DNA of 64,000 nt from Spirochaetia bacterium (GCA_900769985.1 CAAGIS010000067.1:22624-86623), one strand, 5' to 3'. Positions 26,126-35,058 are shown, counted from the first letter of the stretch. Translations and numbers: made by a program. The notes: generated by a model from the sequence alone, not told the origin.

Positions 26126-26731
26126 ATGTACATTACTTGTCTTGATCTTGAAGGTGTTTTAGTCCCTGAAATCTGGATTGCATTTTCGGACGCTGTCGGA
26201 ATCCCTGAACTTAGAAGGACGACACGCGATGAACCTGACTACGATAAACTGATGAAATATCGTATTGATATTTTAAGGCAGCATAAACTTGGATTAAAAG
26301 AAATCCAGTCTACAATTGAAAAAATTGACCCGATGCCCGGCGCAAAAGAATTTCTTGATGAACTGCGTTCTTTCTGTCAGACAATCATCATAAGCGATAC
26401 GTTTACTCAATTTGCATCCCCGTTGATGAAAAAACTTGGTCAGCCGACAATTTTCTGCAATACGCTTGAAGTTGCCCCTGACGGAGAAATTACTGGCTAT
26501 AAAATGCGGTGCGAAAAAAGCAAACTGACGACAGTAAAGGCTTTGCAGTCAATCGGTTTTGAAACGATTGCAAGCGGAGATTCTTTTAACGATTTGGGAA
26601 TGATTAATGCTTCAAAAAAAGGTTTTTTATTCCGTTCAACTGAGCAGATTATAAAAGACAATCCTTCTCTGCCTGCGTTTACGGAATATTCACAGCTACT
26701 TGATGCGATAAAAACAGAAGTTTTAAAATAG
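26126..26731 (+). CDS. thrH: Phosphoserine phosphatase / homoserine phosphotransferase (ThrH-like)
   Basis: A 201-residue HAD-superfamily enzyme closely resembling Pseudomonas ThrH, which hydrolyses phosphoserine and can pass the phosphate to homoserine (known). The nucleophile motif is CLDLEGVLVPEIW, and ASGDSFNDLGMI is the metal-binding motif III. No separate cap is obvious beyond the small helical insertion. ATG 26126 is preferred to an upstream GTG because GGTGA lies 5 nt before it and MYITCLDLEGVL matches the family start. Confidence 0.87.
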   Translation: MYITCLDLEGVLVPEIWIAFSDAVGIPELRRTTRDEPDYDKLMKYRIDILRQHKLGLKEIQSTIEKIDPMPGAKEFLDELRSFCQTIIISDTFTQFASPLMKKLGQPTIFCNTLEVAPDGEITGYKMRCEKSKLTTVKALQSIGFETIASGDSFNDLGMINASKKGFLFRSTEQIIKDNPSLPAFTEYSQLLDAIKTEVLK

Positions 26732-26735
26732 TTTT

Positions 26736-26781
26736 AAGGTTAACACTGAAAAATTCTCAATAAGATTTATTCAGTGTTTTC
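26736..26781 (-). repeat. Dispersed palindromic element, copy 1
   Basis: About 46 bp, in inverted orientation relative to the copies at 33834 and 56491. The shared outer arms are AACACTGAA and TTCAGTGTT with a conserved AACCTT end. Inner bases vary while a stem can still form. It lies between thrH and the RecQ gene. Confidence 0.75.
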
Positions 26782-26837
26782 TTAATATTTTTTGTTTTTG
26801 AATTTATTTTTTATAATCTTTTGTATGATATGTTTAT

Positions 26838-28430
26838 ATGACAGTCACTACAGAAGATTATAAAAATATTGAACAAGTAGAAGACTTTAACGCTTCACAT
26901 ATTTTTGCAGAAGACGATGCTGCGCTGAACATAGCAAAAACTTTTTTTCATGTTCAGTATCTGTTCCCTTGGCAGCGCCTTGTAATTTCAAATATAACAG
27001 ATTCTTTTAACAGTCAGAATTCTGCCTGTGTTGAAAACTTAAAAGAACAAACTCAGATAGATCCTGATATTTCTGATGCGTTTTGTCTTGGACATCAGAT
27101 AGTTCTTTTGCCGACGGGAGCCGGAAAGTCTATGTGTTTTCTAGTTCCTTCTTTAATGCTACCTGGTGCAACTCTTATAATTTATCCGCTTCTTGCGCTG
27201 ATGGCAGACCAAATGCGGCGCATGACAGAGGCTGGCATTGATTCTGTTGTTTTTAAAGGCGGACAGACAGAACGGGAACAGGACGACAATTTCTGCCGGA
27301 TAAAAAACGGTACTAAAATTATTCTTGCAAATCCTGAAATTTTGCAGAGTGAACGTATTTTGAAAAAACTGAAGGAATGTAACATAAGCCACATTGCGAT
27401 TGACGAAGCACATTGCGTTTCTGAATGGGGTGACAGTTTCAGACCGGCATATCTTACGCTTGGAAAAATCATAAAAGAACTGAATGTCAATACTGTAACT
27501 GCTTTTACGGCGACTGCAAGCCCTGGTGTTTTATCACGTGTTTCTGAAATTCTCTTTGATGGTAATGCACATATCGTGCGTTCCGAAAGTGACAGACCGA
27601 ACATTCATTATTATGTAAAATATGCCTATTCAAAACAAAAAGCACTTTTTGAACTTTGCAGGACAGAAAAACGTCCTGTGCTGATTTTTTGCGGTACAAG
27701 AAACAAGGCAGAAGAAACTGCACGTGAACTGAGCGCCTATTATCCTAAAGATGAAGTCAGGTTTTACCATGCAGGAATGACAAAAGAAGAAAAGACTGAA
27801 GTTGAAAAGTGGTATTTTCCTCATAAAACTGCAATACTTTGTTCAACATGTGCCTTTGGAATGGGAATTGACAAGCCTGATATAAGGACTGTAATTCATC
27901 TTGAGCCGTCTGTTACAGCAGAAAGTTATATTCAAGAAGCCGGCAGGGGAGGACGTGACAGAAACGTTGCAAAGGCAATTTTATTATGGAATTTTGACGA
28001 CAGTATCAGATTTGAAAAATTCCCTGTATCATCGAGAGAAAGAGTTATAAAATCTTTTGCAGAAAGCAAGACTTGCAGACGTCAGATTTTGCTTGATGCG
28101 CTTGGTGCAGAACAGGCTGTGTGCAGTGGCTGTGATGTCTGTTTAAAAAAGCCTTCTGAAACAATACCTGGAGTGTTTGATGCAGAAGACAGAAAATCAG
28201 TTTTAAAATTCATTCGCCATCATCAGAAAATGTATTCTCTAAAACAGATAATTCCTGAGTTAAAAAACAGATTTAATAAAGCTACCTGCAGAATTTTTGG
28301 CGAAAATGTCTGGACAGAAAATGATGTAAAAATTATTCTGTCGCAGTTAAAACAGGAGGAGTCAATAAAAATATGCAGATGGCCATGGAAAGAAAAAATC
28401 ACTCTTGGAAAACCGATGTTTGAAAAATAA
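26838..28430 (+). CDS. RecQ-like ATP-dependent DNA helicase
   Basis: A 530-residue superfamily 2 DNA helicase. Visible: motif I LPTGAGKS, motif II AIDEAHCVSEWGDSFRP (a DEAH box with the RecQ aromatic-rich loop), motif III TAFTATAS, motif V STCAFGMGIDKPDIR, motif VI QEAGRGGRD, and a zinc site with CRRQILLDALG and CSGCDVCLKK. There is a short winged-helix-like tail but no HRDC domain. The N-terminal 80 residues are longer than in RecQ and lack the usual start, so it is RecQ-like rather than a proven RecQ orthologue. No Shine-Dalgarno; TATGAT ends 8 nt before the ATG. Confidence 0.87.
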   Translation: MTVTTEDYKNIEQVEDFNASHIFAEDDAALNIAKTFFHVQYLFPWQRLVISNITDSFNSQNSACVENLKEQTQIDPDISDAFCLGHQIVLLPTGAGKSMCFLVPSLMLPGATLIIYPLLALMADQMRRMTEAGIDSVVFKGGQTEREQDDNFCRIKNGTKIILANPEILQSERILKKLKECNISHIAIDEAHCVSEWGDSFRPAYLTLGKIIKELNVNTVTAFTATASPGVLSRVSEILFDGNAHIVRSESDRPNIHYYVKYAYSKQKALFELCRTEKRPVLIFCGTRNKAEETARELSAYYPKDEVRFYHAGMTKEEKTEVEKWYFPHKTAILCSTCAFGMGIDKPDIRTVIHLEPSVTAESYIQEAGRGGRDRNVAKAILLWNFDDSIRFEKFPVSSRERVIKSFAESKTCRRQILLDALGAEQAVCSGCDVCLKKPSETIPGVFDAEDRKSVLKFIRHHQKMYSLKQIIPELKNRFNKATCRIFGENVWTENDVKIILSQLKQEESIKICRWPWKEKITLGKPMFEK

Positions 28431-28482
28431 GTCGAAATTCCGGTTTTAATAAGTTTTCTGCAGGAGAAATAAATGAATGATT

Positions 28483-28716
28483 TTACCCGGCATTTTCTTC
28501 TGTAGGATGTTCTGCATTTTCAGAATTCTCTGCCTGCACTTGAGCTGCAGGCGGTGGAGAACTTGTTTTTCGTTTTTTTGCTTTAGGAGGCTTTTTTCTG
28601 TAACGTGCCACATAACTTACGAAATTACAGTATAGTAAAATTACTATCGTAGTTCCAATTACATATGGATTTATCAAAACATATTTTAAAACCGGAAAAA
28701 TCTGTACTAACTTCAT
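28483..28716 (-). CDS. Small single-span membrane protein, unknown function
   Basis: A 77-residue protein with one membrane segment (VIGTTIVILLYCNFVSYVA), then a basic stretch RYRKKPPKAKKRKTSSPPP and an acidic Glu/Ala tail. It lies 30 bp after galT on the same strand. GATAAT ends 6 nt before its ATG and there is no Shine-Dalgarno. No family recognised. The start of a 10-codon frame with a good ribosome-binding site (28473, plus strand) overlaps its end by chance or as a remnant. Confidence 0.55.
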   Translation of the reverse strand: MKLVQIFPVLKYVLINPYVIGTTIVILLYCNFVSYVARYRKKPPKAKKRKTSSPPPAAQVQAENSENAEHPTEENAG

Positions 28717-28746
28717 AAAATCATTATCGGCACATTATCAGATTAC

Positions 28747-30279
28747 TTATTGAATTTTTTCAATAAAGCGTTCAAAAGCTGCCCTGCCTTCCTGCGTGCA
28801 TTTGTAAACACCGGCATGTTCCAGAACTTTGCTGAATACGATTCCAGTTTCCTTCTCAAGAATTTTTGAAATGTCATCTCTTGTCAAAGGTTTTGCATTT
28901 TTCTTTAAGTATGACGGCATTATTTCGTTTATCCAGTCTGAATGTTTTGCAAGCACTTCATCTTTTGAGATGTCTTTTTTTTCAACAACGGCATTTGCAA
29001 GCAGTTCAAGTTCTGCCTTTAAACGCGATGGAAGGACTGCAAGACCCATTACTTCAATTAGGCCTATATTTTCTTTTTTAATATGATGAAGTTCTGCATG
29101 CGGATGATAAACACCGAGCGGATGTTCTTTTGTCGTAATGTTATTGCGCAGAACTAAGTCCAGTTCGTAATCTGTTCCGCGACGGCGTGCAATCGGTGTA
29201 ATTGTGTTGTGCGCTTCACCGTCTGTCTTTGCAAAAATAAAAGCATCTTTGTCAGTGTACTTTCGCCAGGTATTAAGAATTTTGTCTGCAGCTTTTATAA
29301 GGTTTTCTTTGTCAGGCGTTGTAAGCCTGATTACGCTCATCGGCCATTTTACGATTCCTGCTTTTATGTTTTTAAACTCTTTGATTTTAAATTCTTTTTC
29401 AACAGGAGCTTTTGCCATCGGAAATTCGTAGCTTCCGCCTTGAAAATGATCGTGAGTTAAAATTGAGCCGCCGACTATCGGCAAGTCCGCATTAGAACCG
29501 AGTGTATAATGAGGAAACTGTGTTACAAAATCTAGCAGGCGTACAAATGTTTCATGACAGATTTTCATAGGCGTATGCTTTGTGTTGAATACAATGCAGT
29601 GCTCGTTATAATAAACATACGGAGAATATTGAAATCCCCAGTTTTCTCCGTTCAATGTAAGCGGAATTATACGGTGATTCTGGCGTGCTGCATGGTTCAG
29701 TCTTCCGGCATAGCCTTCGTTTTCTACACATAGAAGGCACTGCGGATAGCTTATGCTTGCAGAATTTCTTGCAGCGGCAATCGCTTTAGGATCTTTTTCT
29801 GGTTTTGAAAGGTTTATCGTAATGTCAAGTTTTCCGTATTTTGTGGCAGTTTTCCATTTTTTATCCTTGCAGATTCTGTAGCGCCTTATGTAGTCTGTGT
29901 CCTGACTGAACTTATAAAACCAGTCTGTCGCTTCTTTTGGCGAGTGTTCTGTATAAAGCGTGTTAAAAATGTCAATGACATCGCTCGGTGGCGGAACTAA
30001 AAGTCCCATGATTTTTGTGTCAAACAAATCCCTGTGAACGATACTTGCATTTTCAAAAAGTTTTTTTTCTGCTGCATATTCAAGCATTTCTGAAAGTATA
30101 TTTTCCAGATCAGAAATTTTTACTGCCGGAAAAGTTTTTGCAGCTTTCATAGATTCAAAACCGTCAAGCTTAAAAAATTCAAGAAGGCGGTTCTGAGTAT
30201 AAATTACATCTTGTTTTGTTATTAATCCTGTTTTAAGTCCGTAAGAAACGAGACGGTTTATGTTTTGTTCTATATTCAT
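28747..30279 (-). CDS. galT: UTP-hexose-1-phosphate uridylyltransferase, type 2 GalT
   Basis: A 510-residue Leloir-pathway enzyme exchanging UMP between UDP-glucose and galactose-1-phosphate. The length and blocks fit the type 2 family of Firmicutes-like GalT rather than the short E. coli type: HNRIIPLTLNGENWGFQYSP, GGSILTHDHFQGGSYEFPM with its histidines, and NTITPIARRRGTDYELDLVL. ATG 30279 is preferred over a start 24 codons upstream because MNIEQNINRLVSYGLKTG is the family start and a full promoter ends 6 nt before it. No galK or galE in the window. Confidence 0.92.
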   Translation of the reverse strand: MNIEQNINRLVSYGLKTGLITKQDVIYTQNRLLEFFKLDGFESMKAAKTFPAVKISDLENILSEMLEYAAEKKLFENASIVHRDLFDTKIMGLLVPPPSDVIDIFNTLYTEHSPKEATDWFYKFSQDTDYIRRYRICKDKKWKTATKYGKLDITINLSKPEKDPKAIAAARNSASISYPQCLLCVENEGYAGRLNHAARQNHRIIPLTLNGENWGFQYSPYVYYNEHCIVFNTKHTPMKICHETFVRLLDFVTQFPHYTLGSNADLPIVGGSILTHDHFQGGSYEFPMAKAPVEKEFKIKEFKNIKAGIVKWPMSVIRLTTPDKENLIKAADKILNTWRKYTDKDAFIFAKTDGEAHNTITPIARRRGTDYELDLVLRNNITTKEHPLGVYHPHAELHHIKKENIGLIEVMGLAVLPSRLKAELELLANAVVEKKDISKDEVLAKHSDWINEIMPSYLKKNAKPLTRDDISKILEKETGIVFSKVLEHAGVYKCTQEGRAAFERFIEKIQ

Positions 30280-30285
30280 ACATTG

Positions 30286-30314
30286 AATATAATATTGACT
30301 GATTTTTTTTGCAA
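30286..30314 (-). promoter_or_regulatory. Promoter for galT, leaderless arrangement
   Basis: Reading leftward, TTGCAA (30314-30309), a 17-bp spacer and TATATT (30291-30286) are followed after 6 nt (CAATGT) by the galT ATG. Transcription should begin at or within a base or two of the start codon. This is the clearest leaderless case in the window. Confidence 0.7.
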
Positions 30315-30325
30315 GATAAAATTCT

Positions 30326-31690
30326 CTATTTTGCGCAATTTTGTTGCGCATTTACTTTTGAAAAGATTATTATAAAGCAAATCAGTTCTACAATAAACGT
30401 GATGAGCCAAGAGAGAGGGTATGAATAATAAATTGTTTTTGGCGTATGGAATTTTGGAATCTGAAAGAAAGTTGCTATCCATAAAATCCTGAATCCGCAT
30501 GCGCCTGCCAGTGTTACAATCATCGGCAGGACACTGTGACCGAACCCTCTTATTATATTTCCAATTACGTCCATCATTCCGCATAAAAAATATGTCGAAC
30601 AGATTATAAAAAGTCTGTCTGCTCCTGTTTTGATTGTCATGCTGTTTTTTGAATACATTTTTAAAACAGGAACGTCAAACAGTATGACAGAAAAGCCGAG
30701 TACAAGTCCGATTGCCGTTACTAGAATTTCAGAAATAAGGACAAGTTTTTTTACTCTGTCATATTTTTGTGCACCGACATTCTGTGATGTAAAAGTCAGA
30801 GTTCCCTGTGCAAAGCCGTTCATCGCAGTGTAGACAAAGCCTTCGATATTTTGGGCAGCAGAATTTCCTGCAATTGTAATTGCACCAAAAGTATTTACGG
30901 AAGACTGAATTATTACATTTGAAAATGAAAATAATGTTCCCTGTAATCCTGCAGGAATTCCGATTTTCATTATGCGTATGAAAATTTCCCTGTCGATTTT
31001 CAATAATTTAAATGAAAGTTTGAATTCATCATTTTCTGTTTTTAAAATTGCAGTTATAAAAATTGCGGCGGCTGTCTGTGCGATTACTGTTGCAAAGGCA
31101 ACTCCAGAGACTCCCATTTTAAAAATAATTACAAATAGAAGATTTAAAATTACGTTTATCATTCCAGAAATCAACAGAATGTAAAGAGGGCGTTTTGTGT
31201 CTCCTTTTGCCCTTAAAAGTGCGCTGCCAAAATTGTAAATCATTGATGATGTAATGCCGGCAAAATATATTTTGAGATATCGGGCTGCAAGTTTTAAAAC
31301 ATTTTCGGGTGCCTGCATCAGTCGTAAAATCTGTTCTGCAAGCGTAACTCCGATGAGCGTTAAAAGAATTCCGCAGAAAAAGCTTACGAGCATTGCAGTG
31401 TGAACTGTGTCTTTGAGGGCATTGTAGTTTTTTGCGCCGAAAAAATGAGAAGCGACGACATTCGTTCCGACAGAAAGACCGATAAAAAGATTTGTAAGCA
31501 GATTTACAAGTGACCCTGTTGAACCGACTGCAGCTAGAGATTCATCTCCTGCAAATTGACCGACTACGATAATGTCTGCTGCATTGAACAGAAGCTGAAG
31601 GATTCCTGAAAAAATAATCGGCAGTGAAAAAACAAGGAGTTTGTACGGAATTGAACCGCTTGTCATGTCAATCTTGTGAGATTTATTCAT
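30326..31690 (-). CDS. MATE-family multidrug/Na+ efflux transporter
   Basis: A 454-residue inner-membrane exporter with about twelve membrane segments. The N-terminus IPYKLLVFSLPIIFSGILQL and the family block FNAADIIVVGQFAGDESLAAVG, repeated in the second half (GFAQGTLTFTSQNVGAQKYD), are typical of the MatE/DinF subgroup. Substrate unknown. No Shine-Dalgarno is visible before ATG 31690; the upstream is AT-rich with GATATT 8 nt before it. Confidence 0.9.
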   Translation of the reverse strand: MNKSHKIDMTSGSIPYKLLVFSLPIIFSGILQLLFNAADIIVVGQFAGDESLAAVGSTGSLVNLLTNLFIGLSVGTNVVASHFFGAKNYNALKDTVHTAMLVSFFCGILLTLIGVTLAEQILRLMQAPENVLKLAARYLKIYFAGITSSMIYNFGSALLRAKGDTKRPLYILLISGMINVILNLLFVIIFKMGVSGVAFATVIAQTAAAIFITAILKTENDEFKLSFKLLKIDREIFIRIMKIGIPAGLQGTLFSFSNVIIQSSVNTFGAITIAGNSAAQNIEGFVYTAMNGFAQGTLTFTSQNVGAQKYDRVKKLVLISEILVTAIGLVLGFSVILFDVPVLKMYSKNSMTIKTGADRLFIICSTYFLCGMMDVIGNIIRGFGHSVLPMIVTLAGACGFRILWIATFFQIPKFHTPKTIYYSYPLSWLITFIVELICFIIIFSKVNAQQNCAK

Positions 31691-31785
31691 ACTATATTAA
31701 TATCACTTTTGGAGTTTTAAGGGAATAAACTTTGAGTTTAAGATACATTTAAAAAATAAAGTTTTTGGAGATTTTCTTTATTTAT

Positions 31786-31814
31786 TTGACTGTCATGCGT
31801 ATATCTAATATAAT
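31786..31814 (+). promoter_or_regulatory. Promoter for the lipoprotein gene
   Basis: TTGACT (31786-31791), a 17-bp spacer and consensus TATAAT (31809-31814), about 50 bp before the ATG. One of the best promoters in the window. Confidence 0.75.
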
Positions 31815-31862
31815 AAAAATTGGTTTTGTTGAGTTTTATATAAAATATTCTGGAGGGAATGT

Positions 31863-32609
31863 ATGAAAAAACTATTGTTTTTGTTTTCAACTTTCATCAT
31901 TTTTATTCTCGCAGGCTGTGATTTTTTTACTACAAGCTGGGGAACAGGTGCAAGGCGAAATCTGGAAGATACATATTCTAGATTAAGTTCTTCTGAACTT
32001 GCAGATTTGATTTCTGATCCGAATTTGATTAACGACACGGAAGCAGGAAAGCAACTTCTTGCGGCTCTCGGTAAAAAAGACGATTTGTCATCTCTGTCAG
32101 TAGAACAGAAAAATGCCGTTTTGAATCTGAGTGTAAATTCTTCAATTACGTCTGACACGGTTTCTGGAATTCTTTCGGCGATAAAGGATACGGAAAACTC
32201 TGAAAATAAAATGGAACAGCTCGTTACTGACATTCTTGAAAAAGTTGATAGTGCCGATATTTCTGCCGTTACGCAGATTCTTTCTGACAAAGAAAGTCTT
32301 GGCCAGCTTGATGACAAGGCGCTTTGTTTAAGTTCACTTTGCCTTATAGCGCAGGTTGCAAAAAAGGAAAATCTGCTTGACAAGACAGATACAATAAAAG
32401 AAGAAATTTCAAAACTCTTTTCAAGTGAAACAACTACGGAAGACTCTATTAATACCGCTGTTGGTAATATTGCTGACAGTACTTGTTCCGAAGAATCAAA
32501 GGCTGCTCTAAAAGCTGCTTTGAATGTTGTATGTGAATTAAAAGATAGTGAAGAATCTCTTATAGAAGGATTCAAGATTTCTGATATGTTCGGTTCACTT
32601 TCATCGTAG
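31863..32609 (+). CDS. Exported lipoprotein, unknown function
   Basis: A 248-residue lipoprotein: signal MKKLLFLFSTFIIFILAG with lipobox LAGC, then an acidic, helical Ser/Leu/Asp-rich domain with runs such as ISDKESLGQLDDKALCLSSL. No domain family is recognised. GGAGGG precedes the ATG. It probably shares a transcript with the outer-membrane protein that follows. Confidence 0.75.
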   Translation: MKKLLFLFSTFIIFILAGCDFFTTSWGTGARRNLEDTYSRLSSSELADLISDPNLINDTEAGKQLLAALGKKDDLSSLSVEQKNAVLNLSVNSSITSDTVSGILSAIKDTENSENKMEQLVTDILEKVDSADISAVTQILSDKESLGQLDDKALCLSSLCLIAQVAKKENLLDKTDTIKEEISKLFSSETTTEDSINTAVGNIADSTCSEESKAALKAALNVVCELKDSEESLIEGFKISDMFGSLSS

Positions 32610-32616
32610 TTTTTCT

Positions 32617-32698
32617 ATGCCGTAAAAAAATGCGGCATTATTAGAGTGATTTATAACATTAGTTTTATTATGCAGCAAAAAGCTGTTTTTTATGGGAG
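32617..32698 (+). promoter_or_regulatory. Hairpin-T-tract-ATGGGAG leader
   Basis: ATGCCG pairs with CGGCAT (32617-32638). Further on, CAGC/GCTG (32673-32685) is followed by six T that run directly into ATGGGAG (32692-32698). The last part resembles the ends of the leaders before the V-ATPase operon and lysA, although the stem is only 4 bp here and hairpin 2 of that family is absent. Confidence 0.4.
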
Positions 32699-32705
32699 TT
32701 ATAAA

Positions 32706-33833
32706 ATGAAAAAAAATTTAGTTTTGTCAGGCGTATTGATTTTTTTATCTGCCATTATTTCTGCAGGAGAGTTCAAGCCGTCTTTACATACAGCTCCGTC
32801 TGTCAGACAGCAGGGGTTTGGTGGTTTTTATTCTACCGACCTTGATAATTTTTACGGAATATATGCAAATCCTGCAATTTTGGGGCTACATGCAAAACAT
32901 TCGCTCTTTCCTTCGATAGATGTAAGGGCAGCAGGGCTTTTAAAAGATTCTGTGAATATTATAAATGCTGTTTCCAATAAGGATATGGAAAAACTCGGCA
33001 AGATAATTAATGACAACAACGGCATTCAGCTTGGAATGGACATTGCACCTTTGCTTTCTTTTGGTCATATTTCTGATTGGGGATTCGGGTGGGCTTTTAA
33101 TACGCAGATGTTTGTAAATGCTTCTGTTCCGAGTGTAACTCTTTCTGATGTGAATGCTGGTTTTGAATCTGTTTTAAGGGCAGGGTACGGATTTAGCCTT
33201 ATTAATACGGAAAATCACTGTTTAAGCATTGGTGCTACTGCAAAGGGGTTTGTTCAGATTGCAACTTCGTATAACGGAAGTATTCTTGATTTTCTTGACA
33301 ATGTAATTTCTGATTTTAAACAGATTCCTGCATATTTTTCTGCAGGTTTCGGATTTGACATTGGTGCTGTCTATACTTTGGCAAATGCTTTGTCTGTATC
33401 TGTTGTATGGGAAGATGCTTTTACGCAAGCTTTTATTTCTTCCGGCACTTTCGGGAATTTCAATGCTGCTATGGATAAGGCAAAAGTTCTTGATTCAAAA
33501 CTTGCTGTCGGTGCTGCGTTCAGTTTTCCTGTAGGCTGGTCAAACGGTTTTATTTCTTCATTAAAAGTAATGGCTGATTACCGTAACATTTTTACGATTT
33601 TCAAAACTTTTGGAAGAAATCCTATTCTTGAACTTTCGTGCGGTGCTGAACTTGTACTTGGAAAAATCTTTTCCCTCAGGTTCGGTATGTCAGAAATGTA
33701 TCCTGCTGTTGGGGTAGGGCTTGGTTTTGGTGCATTTAAACTTGATTTTGCAATGTATGGAAAAGAACTTGGTCTTGAACCGGGCAGTTCTCCTTGCTTA
33801 AATTCGAGCCTGTTCATAGGATTTACATATTAA
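32706..33833 (+). CDS. UPF0164-like outer-membrane beta-barrel protein
   Basis: A 375-residue protein with a cleavable signal (LVLSGVLIFLSAIISAGEF). A mature part follows of alternating polar/non-polar strands with many Gly and aromatics, ending in an aromatic residue (SLFIGFTY), as expected for a barrel. The RQQGFGGFYSTDLDNFYGIY and ANPA blocks recall the treponemal UPF0164/FadL-like family; assignment is from memory of that family. Probably a channel for hydrophobic or small substrates. GGGAG precedes ATG 32706. Confidence 0.65.
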   Translation: MKKNLVLSGVLIFLSAIISAGEFKPSLHTAPSVRQQGFGGFYSTDLDNFYGIYANPAILGLHAKHSLFPSIDVRAAGLLKDSVNIINAVSNKDMEKLGKIINDNNGIQLGMDIAPLLSFGHISDWGFGWAFNTQMFVNASVPSVTLSDVNAGFESVLRAGYGFSLINTENHCLSIGATAKGFVQIATSYNGSILDFLDNVISDFKQIPAYFSAGFGFDIGAVYTLANALSVSVVWEDAFTQAFISSGTFGNFNAAMDKAKVLDSKLAVGAAFSFPVGWSNGFISSLKVMADYRNIFTIFKTFGRNPILELSCGAELVLGKIFSLRFGMSEMYPAVGVGLGFGAFKLDFAMYGKELGLEPGSSPCLNSSLFIGFTY

Positions 33834-33880
33834 GGAAACACTGAATAAATCCTGCCCGAGGATTTTTCTGTGTTAACCTT
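33834..33880 (+). repeat. Dispersed palindromic element, copy 2
   Basis: Begins directly after the stop of the outer-membrane protein gene. Same arms as copies 1 and 3 (GGAAACACTGAATAAATCC, then GGATTTTTCTGTGTTAACC), with a changed loop GCCCGA-like core and one changed base in the right arm. Confidence 0.75.
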
Positions 33881-33926
33881 AACTTAAAGTATTTTATCAA
33901 CTGGCTTTTTTTCCGATAATATATGT

Positions 33927-34991
33927 ATGAGTGAAAAATATACTGCATGTATTATCGGTGTCGGACGAATTGGGTTTTCTCTCGGATTTGACAGAAAGCG
34001 TGAACAGCCTGCAAGTCATACAATGGCTCTGCTTGCAAATCCGAGGATAAAGCTTATTGCCGGATGTGATGTTGACCGTAAAAAACTGACTGACTGGAAA
34101 ACATACGTAAAAAGGCGGTCTTTTTTTAATTTTTATGCCTCTAAAAATTCCCCTGCAATTTTTTTAAATGTTGACGAACTTTTTTTGCACTGTTCGCCTG
34201 ATATTGCAGTGATTGCCGTAAATGAAGAGTTTCATCTTGACACAGCACTTAAAGTAATTTCTAAAAAGCCTCGTCTTGTAATTCTTGAAAAACCTGTCGC
34301 GCTTAATGTGTCTGATGCAAAAAAAGTTTTGAAGCAGAGCAAAAAATATAACGTCCCTGTTCTTATAAATCACGAGCGGCGATTTGCAGTCGATTATAAG
34401 CTTGCTTATGATTATATAAACAAAATAGGTGACGTACAGAAAATAAATGCTTCGCTTTTTTCAGGGATGAAGCTATATGATCCGTCAGAGGAAAAAACAG
34501 GATTTTACAGCCTTCTGCATGACGGAACTCATCTTATTGATATTGTCCTTTATCTGCTTGAATCTTTAAAAAGCCCTGAGATTTCAAAACCTGTAATTAC
34601 AGGACTTGTAAAAGACAAAAAAGATAAAAAAATAATCAGGGCTTTCAGTGCAAATTTTTCTTCAAAGAAAGTACCTGATATCTCATTTTTTATGTCAGGA
34701 AAAAGCCGCTTCTTCGGTTTTGAAGTTGAAGTAATCGGAACGGAAGGCAGAATTTCAATTGGCAACGGACATGCAGAATTTTACAGCCGTCAGGAATCAA
34801 ATCTGTATACAGGGTTTTATTCACTGCAAAAAGACAGAAGTGTAAAAGTTCCTGAAAAGACTTTGTATTTTTCTAATATGGTTCAGAATGCAGTAGATTA
34901 TCTTGACGGAAAAGCCGCATTAAAATCAACTGTTGAAAATGGGATTGCCGTATTAAAAATCATTGAAGAAATAAAACACAGTTTTCTGTAA
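33927..34991 (+). CDS. Gfo/Idh/MocA-family oxidoreductase
   Basis: A 354-residue NAD(P)-dependent dehydrogenase-like protein. The N-terminal Rossmann fold is GVGRIGFSLGFDRKREQPAS (with an insertion after the first helix); EKPVALNVSDAKKVL contains the family EKP motif. The C-terminal domain has SLLHDGTHLIDIVLYLLES with the catalytic-type His. Substrate unknown, likely a sugar or an inositol derivative. GATAAT ends 6 nt before the ATG, with no Shine-Dalgarno. Confidence 0.82.
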   Translation: MSEKYTACIIGVGRIGFSLGFDRKREQPASHTMALLANPRIKLIAGCDVDRKKLTDWKTYVKRRSFFNFYASKNSPAIFLNVDELFLHCSPDIAVIAVNEEFHLDTALKVISKKPRLVILEKPVALNVSDAKKVLKQSKKYNVPVLINHERRFAVDYKLAYDYINKIGDVQKINASLFSGMKLYDPSEEKTGFYSLLHDGTHLIDIVLYLLESLKSPEISKPVITGLVKDKKDKKIIRAFSANFSSKKVPDISFFMSGKSRFFGFEVEVIGTEGRISIGNGHAEFYSRQESNLYTGFYSLQKDRSVKVPEKTLYFSNMVQNAVDYLDGKAALKSTVENGIAVLKIIEEIKHSFL

Positions 34992-35007
34992 AGAAAAAGG
35001 TAAAAAA

Positions 35008-35040
35008 AAAGACACTGTCTAGAGTGTAAACAGTGTCTTT
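35008..35040. terminator. Bidirectional terminator
   Basis: AAAGACACTGT (35008-35018) pairs with ACAGTGTCTTT (35030-35040), with an A-run on the left and T-rich sequence on the right. It serves both the oxidoreductase gene and the convergent rpsU. Confidence 0.8.
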
Positions 35041-35058
35041 CTATAAAAACAATCAAAA

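Noticed and set aside
28473..28505. Ten-codon frame MNDFTRHFLL with a good CAGGAG site after the RecQ-like gene
   Set aside because: Too short to support as a gene and it overlaps the end of the small membrane gene; it may be a remnant start.
31805..32575. 256-codon minus-strand open frame opposite the lipoprotein gene
   Set aside because: The plus-strand gene has a full promoter, GGAGGG and a lipoprotein signal. The minus frame is Ser/Phe-rich shadow sequence.
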